Source of the DNA: Streptomyces sp. NBC_00690
Lineage (GTDB): Bacteria; Actinomycetota; Actinomycetes; Streptomycetales; Streptomycetaceae
Length of the DNA stretch: 64,000 nt
Direction of reading: 5' to 3'
Assembly: GCF_036226685.1 (NCBI RefSeq)
Contig: NZ_CP109009.1
Coordinates: 7,777,501-7,841,500 of the forward strand
The translations under genes were made by a program, and so were the position numbers. Numbering within the stretch: position 1 is the stretch's first letter; every line of letters begins with the position of its first letter. Shown piece by piece: positions 59,160 through 64,000 of the stretch. The notes under the pieces are model-generated. The model saw only the letters and a program-made list of their open reading frames with translations, did no database searches and was not told the origin of the DNA.

Positions 59160-59856
59160 GCTCCTTTCCGAGCGCGTCGATCAGCGCATGGGTGTGGATG
59201 TGGCCGGGGACCGGTGAGGACACCGGCGGCGTGTCCTGCGCGTCGCCCGATTCCTCGTCGTCGTCCGCCTCAATGTCGGTGCCGTCCTGGTCCTGGGTGT
59301 TGTCCGCCGGTTCCGCGTCTTCGGCCTGGTCCTGGTCCTGGGTGTTGGTGTAGAGGTCCCAGTACCGGTCGCGGTCCTCGACGGCGTGGGCGGCTTCGCG
59401 CATGAGGTCGCGGGCGTAGTCGAGGTCGAGTTGGAGGGTGTAGGCGAGGCGCTCGGGGGTCCAGCCGCGGACGTGGGCGTGGCGGGTGACGGCCTCGCGT
59501 TCGGCGGTGGAGAGGTGTACGTCCCGACCGATGAAGGCCGCGCGGACCCGGGCGTAGTCGAGGCGCTTGCTGATCTTCGCTTGCCAGGCGCGGCGTTCGG
59601 TTTCGGTCAGGCCGCCCCAGACGCCTTCCTTGGTGCCGTTGTCGAGGGCGTGGTTGAAGCAGTCCCGTTTGACCGGGCACCGGCCGCACAGGGCTTTGGC
59701 CTGGGCGATGGCCTGGTGGTCGCGGGGCAGGGGGAAGAACAGCCGGTCGGCCTGAGCAGGTGCCAGGTTGCGGCAGTGGGCGCGGGCGTGCCAGCTGTGG
59801 TCGGCGATCCCGCGCAGCGCGGGCCGGGCGGCGTCGATGGTGGTGATGTAGCGCAT
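59156..59856 (-). CDS. WhiB-family regulator with an acidic tail, stop apparently lost
   Basis: WhiB-like [4Fe-4S] regulator starting at ATG 59856 after GGAG. Cysteines at 28, 57, 60 and 66 and the GVWGG turn (78-82) are intact. A helical region and an acidic tail follow (IEADDDEESGDAQD). In frame there is no stop before the DUF2637 gene; one base added in the GGAG region near 59162 would give a TGA overlapping the next ATG, as elsewhere here. The right end of the protein is therefore approximate. Confidence 0.82.
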
Positions 59857-60001
59857 GGGGAGTCTCCGGAGTACGCCTCATGAGGCCGTCGGCCGACATG
59901 CGTCACCTGTGGGTTGGGGTGCGCGTGTTCGGGAGGCGGGGCGGGCAAGGGGCGTCGGCGTGGGCCGTCGCGCCGGCGGAATCGGTGGGGCAGGGTGCGG
60001 G

Positions 60002-60757
60002 TCAGCGGTGGCTGTAGCGGCGGTCCAAGCCGGCAAGTTGCACCGGTGTGCACATGCCGGACAGGCGCGAGACGTTCCGATCGCCGACCGCGCTCCGCAG
60101 ATACCGGGGGCCTGCCCCGGCGGGGTCCGGGGAGAGGTTGGTGGTGACGACAGTCGGCAGATGGTTCTCGCCACGCCACGCCAGCAGCCGGAAGGTGACC
60201 TCTTCCTTCCATTCGCTCCACTTGGCCGCGCCGAGGTCGTCGAGGACCAGCAGCGGCACCCGCATCGCGTGCCGGAGAACCGCCTCGGTGTCCGTGTCCT
60301 GGGCGCGTAGTTGGCCGTAGAGGTCGGCGGCTTTGACGGCGTGCCAGCGGACCGCGCACCCGGCGGCGGTCAGGGACCGGATCGCCCCGAATGCCTGCCG
60401 GGTTTTCCCGGTGCCGGTCGGGCCCCACAGCAGCAGCGACGGGCCGGTCCGGATCTCCCGACGCCCCGTCCGCCCGTACTGGGCGTGCCGGTCCCCGGCG
60501 TAGGGGGCGGTCGCCGACTCGGCGATGGTCCGCACCCAGGCGGCGACGGCCGGATGGTCGGCGACCGCGTCCCGGTAGTCGGCGGGGATCCGCAGCTGGG
60601 CCGTCTCCAGGGCCGGAAGCGGCTGGGGAGCGGGATCGGCGGACAGGCACCGGGCGGGGTCGATGCGGCGGGCGGCGAGCTGGGCGTCGAGGCGGGCGCG
60701 TAGCCGCTCGCCGATCGCGGTCTGGGGGTCGGCGGACCGGGTGAGGGTGCGGGTCAC
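60002..60757 (-). CDS. DnaC/IstB-like ATPase, probable helicase loader
   Basis: A 251-residue protein starting at GTG 60757, overlapping the preceding stop as GTGA. Walker A GPTGTGKT (112-119), Walker B LLVLDDLG and a sensor-like TNLSPDPAG region mark an AAA+ ATPase of the DnaC/IstB group. Paired with the DnaD-like initiator upstream it is likely to load the host helicase at the element's origin. Cytoplasmic. Confidence 0.82.
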   Translation of the reverse strand: MTRTLTRSADPQTAIGERLRARLDAQLAARRIDPARCLSADPAPQPLPALETAQLRIPADYRDAVADHPAVAAWVRTIAESATAPYAGDRHAQYGRTGRREIRTGPSLLLWGPTGTGKTRQAFGAIRSLTAAGCAVRWHAVKAADLYGQLRAQDTDTEAVLRHAMRVPLLVLDDLGAAKWSEWKEEVTFRLLAWRGENHLPTVVTTNLSPDPAGAGPRYLRSAVGDRNVSRLSGMCTPVQLAGLDRRYSHR

Positions 60758-61830
60758 AGCGGCCTCCCGAACACGGCGTTGGCGGGCGGAGGGGTCGGGT
60801 TGAAGTACGGCTGATAGGCGTTGTCGGGGCTGGCCCAAGGGGCCCCGCCGGAGGCGCTCGAAGCCCCCGCCGCGACGAGGGCGGGTGGGTTGACGACCTC
60901 GTTCACCAGGCTCGGCAGCACGCTCGGATGCAGCGCCTTGGCCCGCAACCGGTCCAGTGCGGTGCGAATGTGGTCCGGTTCGAAGCCCTCGTCCAGCAGG
61001 GCCTTGAGGTTGCGCCCTAGCTGCCCGATGAAGTTCCCTGGCGGACGCTGGTGGCAGCCGCTGACGTACTCGGCCACCAGTTCCTTCGCCGAGACCCGCT
61101 CCAGAGCGGCGTCGGGTGCGGGCGCGGCGCGCCCCCTACGGGAAGATCCAGGATCCAAGATCCTAGATCCAGACGTCGCATCCTCGCGAGGGTGCGACGA
61201 ATCCTCCACGAATACCGTCTGACCTGCGGTTTCACCAGAAGGCCCCGTGGGGGTCTCCTGATGGTTGATTTCAGAGCCCTCAGCGGCCGGGGACGTTCCG
61301 CGGGCGGCCTCAGCGAAAGACCCCGCGAGAGTCGAATCGGGTGAAACCGGTTGATCGAGCCCTCGTGGAAGGTCCGGCGAATCGGCGCCGGACAAGTTGC
61401 GGGAGGGCGTTGCCGGCGCGGCGGTGGCGCTCGGATGGGGGGCGGGGCAGGGGCTGGTCGCGTGGTCCGCGCACTTGCGGCTCATCTGATGCTGCGGGCA
61501 GCGGGGCAGCCGCGATGCGGACGGACGGTCGATCCGCTGGTGCTTCTCCCAGGTGACGATGTGGAGATAGGTGCGGCCGTCGCAGCCGGTGTACCGGCAG
61601 ATCAGCCCGGCCCCGGCCAGCTCCTCTAGGTCCCGGGCGACGTGCGCGGGGGTGTGTTCCTGCCGCAGGGCCCACAGGCGCCCTGCGATGATCGCTGCAT
61701 GGTCGCGGTGGCGACCCTCGTCGTCGGCTTGGGTGAGAAGGCCGATGAAGGTCAGCGTCGCGGTCACCGAGACCGAAGCGATGTCTTCCGACTCCCACAG
61801 CTCCGGCTTGATCGTGCGGATCCGTGCCAT
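60754..61830 (-). CDS. DnaD-like replication initiator
   Basis: A 358-residue protein starting at ATG 61830. The N-terminal 115 residues match phage/plasmid replisome organisers (IRTIKPELWESEDIASVSVT, IVTWEKHQRIDRPS), a winged-helix domain. After a long disordered middle, a C-terminal DnaD-like helical domain follows (PGNFIGQLGRNLKALLDEGF, IRTALDRLRAKALHPSVLPS). It should bind the origin. A short frame with AAGGAG before ATG 61927 lies upstream and may be a leader. Confidence 0.8.
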   Translation of the reverse strand: MARIRTIKPELWESEDIASVSVTATLTFIGLLTQADDEGRHRDHAAIIAGRLWALRQEHTPAHVARDLEELAGAGLICRYTGCDGRTYLHIVTWEKHQRIDRPSASRLPRCPQHQMSRKCADHATSPCPAPHPSATAAPATPSRNLSGADSPDLPRGLDQPVSPDSTLAGSFAEAARGTSPAAEGSEINHQETPTGPSGETAGQTVFVEDSSHPREDATSGSRILDPGSSRRGRAAPAPDAALERVSAKELVAEYVSGCHQRPPGNFIGQLGRNLKALLDEGFEPDHIRTALDRLRAKALHPSVLPSLVNEVVNPPALVAAGASSASGGAPWASPDNAYQPYFNPTPPPANAVFGRPL

Positions 61831-62017
61831 CAGACCACACTCTCGTCGTGGGTCTCCGACCGCTGGCCGAACGAGCCGGGTATTGGGCAAGCCGGGACGT
61901 TCGCCCTTTTGCGCGAAGGGTGGCCATGTAACACTCTCCTTGAAGTGATGCAAGCGACTCGGGGGCCGCCCCCACGGCAGGCCATGGTGGCGAGCGGTCC
62001 CCGGTGGCGGAGTCGTA

Positions 62018-62047
62018 GTGGTGGGCGATGCTTCGCTCGCCCACCAC
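62018..62047. repeat. Perfect 11-bp inverted repeat upstream of the initiator gene
   Basis: GTGGTGGGCGA and TCGCCCACCAC with an 8-base loop (TGCTTCGC). It lies 190 bases before the initiator start. Candidate origin or nick-region hairpin; it could equally be a terminator. Confidence 0.45.
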
Positions 62048-62258
62048 GGCCAGACGGCCGACCGGGCTCGCCCCTGACCTTGGACAGCGAGACGTCACCC
62101 ATCGGCAGCGTCTGGGGCGCCGTCGCGTCGAGTCGGCGTCCGCCTGCTCACGCACGGCGGCACGTGTATCTCGACCGCGCGAGCGGGAAGTCAAGTCGTT
62201 GCCCCGCCTCCCGGTGAACAGCAGGGTCGTGTGTCTCTCGTCCTGTGTGTGGTGCAGA

Positions 62259-62300
62259 ACCGCCCCGCTCTGGCCTTCACATGGGCCCTGGCGGGGCGGT
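62259..62300. terminator. Terminator-like hairpin
   Basis: ACCGCCCCGC (62259-62268) pairs with GCGGGGCGGT (62291-62300). It may separate the element's replication region from the decayed genes to the right. Confidence 0.5.
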
Positions 62301-62440
62301 GAGGCGGGGTTTCAGAGGAGTCTCAGCCCGGATCCACCGGCTGGCGTCTGTGGACAACTTCTCCGGGAACGAGGAAGAGCCTAGTGAGCTGCGATGGTGG
62401 GAGTTCTTGAGGCTTCCAGCACGCACGATGACAAGGCTCT

Positions 62441-62647
62441 TCCGAGATGCAATCTTCCCATGCCGCCGTCCATGTCATGGAACGCCTCGGCGAGATCGAC
62501 GCCGTCGCCCTGGACAAGACCGGAACCTCACCGAGGGGACACCCCGCGTCACCGCGATCCACCCCGTGAACGGCAGCGGACTGGACGAGACCGCGCTCCT
62601 TGCCCTCACCGCGGCGGCCGAACACCCCAGCGAGCACCCACTGGCTG
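62441..62647 (+). pseudogene. Remnant of a P-type (heavy-metal) ATPase
   Basis: ERLGEIDAVALDKTGT contains the DKTGT phosphorylation motif of P-type ATPases. One missing base at 62526-62527 breaks the frame; the other frame continues TEGTPRVTAIHP and ALTAAAEHPSEHPLA, the usual next blocks. Both ends are lost. It is a fragment of about 70 codons of a roughly 700-residue protein, so it has no function. Confidence 0.72.
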
Positions 62648-62820
62648 TCCAAACCCCGCCACGATCTGCGCTCGTACGCACGCCACCGCGCAGGGCCACG
62701 GCGGTTGGCTCGCCTTGGGCCGCACAGGGACTCGGAGTGAAGTGCCCTGCACAGAGACGGCCCTACGGTGTCGTGACACGAACCCTGGTCCATATCCCTG
62801 GACCGGGAAGAAGGGGGGCA

Positions 62821-63084
62821 GGGCGTGTCGATCTCCCAGTCCCATTTCAGCGGTTCCCCGGGGCGGGGTCGGTACAACGCCCGCCCGCCGACGAACCGCC
62901 CCAGCTAGGTAGACAGAGCTGCGCCGGTAGCAAGCTCGCCCGACGTCCACCCGGAGACATCGAGGAGTGGTCCGTCCAGCGGTCCGCCGGTCAACTCGAC
63001 GTAGTCGCGTCCTGGCACCGGGCCCGGGTCTGGGTCGTCATGATCCCTCCCGTAGACCCGCCTTCGCATGATCTGTTCGTCCAT
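62821..63084 (-). pseudogene. Hypothetical gene with an in-frame TAG
   Basis: From ATG 63084 (GGGAG upstream) the frame reads DYVELTGGPLDGPLLDVSGW and GELATGAALST, then TAG at 62905. The same frame resumes LGRFVGGRALYRPRPGEPLK and WDWEIDTP. A GAG-to-TAG change would explain it (ALSTELGRF). The 3' end is also unclear. Not a recognised family. Confidence 0.55.
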
Positions 63085-63250
63085 GTCCGCAGTCTCCCAA
63101 CCGCCACCGACACTGCCGGTGAGCCCTCTTTGCCCGCCGGTAGGTTGACGGGATGACTGAGACATGGGGTGGATGGGTGAGCACAGCTACCCTGAGCGTG
63201 CTCGAAACGTGTGCGCGGTGCTCCGGAGTGGGAGGTTCTTCGTCCTGAGG

Positions 63251-64000
63251 CTACGGTTCAAGCCGCGCGACCCCTCCCGTTTCAAGGGCCGCCCACAGAG
63301 CGCCGTCGGGACCCAGGGTGATGCCGTGCGGCTCGGACGACGGTGACGGCAGGGTGTACTCGGCGATCTTGCCGCTACCGGTGATGTGGCCAATGCTGTT
63401 GGCTCCCCATTCGGTGAACCAGCAGTCACCGGTGGAGGCCGCGACGATGGCGTGGGGTTTGGCCGTGCGGTCAGGCAGCGGGAACTCCTTGACCGCGCCG
63501 TCCACCGAGATCCTGCCGACCTGGCCCGCCGCGATCTCGACGAACCACAAGGCGGCGCCGTCGCTGGTGATGCCCACGGGTGCAGCGCTCGGGGTGGGGA
63601 GCGGATGGATAGCGATGTCTCCGTGGACAGTGATGCGGCCGATCGCGTTCGCCTGGTTGAGGGTGAACCACAGGGCGCCATCAGGGCCTGCGGTGATCGC
63701 CGCGGGATAGGCGCCTGTACAGGGAAGGGCGAACTCGGTGATCTCTCCCGTGCTGGTGATGCGGCCGATCCGGTCGGTGTTCATCTCCGTGAACCACATC
63801 GCATCGTCCGGACCGGCGGTGATCCCGAAGGGCCCACTGTCGGGCGTCGGCACGGGAAAGGACTTCGTTTCACCGTCGGTGGTGATGCGGCCGATCCGGT
63901 GGTCCTGGGACCGGGTGAACCACAGTGCTCCGTCGGGCCCGGGGGTGATGACCGTAGGGCGACACTCGGGCGAGTCCAGGGGGTATTCGTTGAGTTCGCC
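63251..64000 (-). CDS. Vgb-like beta-propeller protein, partial
   Basis: About 249 residues running off the right edge. At least five repeats of about 42 residues carry GITAGPDGALWFTE-type motifs and IGRI-T strands. This is the virginiamycin B lyase (Vgb) propeller fold. True Vgb lyases inactivate streptogramin B with metal-coordinated histidines; I cannot confirm those here, and many homologues are not resistance enzymes. Probably outside the mobile element. Confidence 0.8.
   Translation of the reverse strand, partial: GELNEYPLDSPECRPTVITPGPDGALWFTRSQDHRIGRITTDGETKSFPVPTPDSGPFGITAGPDDAMWFTEMNTDRIGRITSTGEITEFALPCTGAYPAAITAGPDGALWFTLNQANAIGRITVHGDIAIHPLPTPSAAPVGITSDGAALWFVEIAAGQVGRISVDGAVKEFPLPDRTAKPHAIVAASTGDCWFTEWGANSIGHITGSGKIAEYTLPSPSSEPHGITLGPDGALWAALETGGVARLEP

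Larger units (their letters stand above)
61831..62440. other. Upstream region of the replication operon, possible origin
   Basis: About 600 bases with no clear long gene. It holds an 11-bp inverted repeat (GTGGTGGGCGA at 62018-62028, TCGCCCACCAC at 62037-62047), a strong Shine-Dalgarno with a short frame from ATG 61927, and a terminator. No iterons or tRNA were seen. It is the best place in the window to look for a replication or transfer origin. Confidence 0.4.

Noticed and set aside
57628..59856. 742-codon frame joining WhiB to the small protein at 57628
   Set aside because: After the WhiB tail it is the out-of-frame shadow of DUF2637. A fusion is implausible.
1..64000. tRNA, rRNA, integrase or attachment-site signatures
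   Set aside because: No T-loop-like GGTTCRA motifs in a tRNA context, no integrase catalytic motifs and no long direct repeats were found by eye.

Overview
The window is very GC-rich, uses GTG, TTG and probably CTG starts freely, and carries actinobacterial families throughout (DUF317, DUF2637, WhiB, SCO6880-type and DUF6112-type transfer proteins). It reads as Streptomyces DNA covering most of a large conjugative element: an ICE, or a plasmid or plasmid-derived island. I found no tRNA, attachment site or integrase, so ICE and plasmid cannot be separated here.

Layout. (1) 1-11.5 kb, leftward: tightly coupled small genes, including six DUF317 genes, two related helical proteins, a family of small 'AG-x-x-V' proteins, and a relaxase-like protein that has lost its metal-binding HxH. 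(2) 11.6-13.8 kb: a group II intron with its maturase, inserted in frame in a small gene. (3) 14-16.7 kb: a patch with a winged-helix gene and two membrane proteins. (4) 16.8-19.9 kb: a MoxR-type AAA+ ATPase coupled to a VWA protein with an HEAAH motif. (5) 20-25.5 kb: hypotheticals, another DUF317 gene and a ParB-like gene with three 15-bp palindromes at exact 24-bp spacing. (6) 25.6-32.9 kb: the mating-pair-formation operon (VirB4-like ATPase, SCO6880/PrgI-like, TrbL/VirB6-like, VirB8-like, DUF6112 pilin-like, NlpC/P60 hydrolase). (7) 33.3-44.2 kb, rightward: DNA methyltransferase, DUF4913, RelE-like protein, tandem helical proteins, HxlR-type regulators, DUF317 genes and a SpaA/LAXTG surface protein. 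(8) 44.3-47.6 kb: a free-standing NrdJ C-terminal (TSCPD-like) protein near a LexA-type box, and more DUF317. (9) 47.7-54.9 kb: cargo, with an ABC exporter, secreted protein, lipoprotein, VOC protein, DUF4259 and a possible small peptide. (10) 54.9-61.8 kb: mobilisation and replication (relaxase, MobC, DUF2637, WhiB, DnaC-like ATPase, DnaD-like initiator). (11) 62-64 kb: decayed edge or chromosome, with a P-type ATPase remnant, an interrupted hypothetical gene and a Vgb-like propeller running off the end.

How it fits together. Regions 6 and 10 supply mating-pair formation, DNA processing and replication; no VirD4/FtsK-type coupling protein is visible and may lie outside. Regions 1, 5, 7 and 8 are the DUF317-rich accessory shell. 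A conserved operator or promoter motif precedes several operons (near 11.47, 33.16, 34.24 and 37.6 kb), which suggests one element-encoded regulon.

Integrity. Several genes carry apparent one-base deletions in C or G runs (DUF317 at 2.05 kb, relaxase at 56.2 kb, lipoprotein at 52.16 kb, DUF4259 at 54.0 kb, P-type ATPase at 62.5 kb, probably whiB at 59.16 kb). Two have in-frame stops, and up to three genes seem to start at ATC. This is either real decay or assembly error, and should be resolved before calling the element dead.
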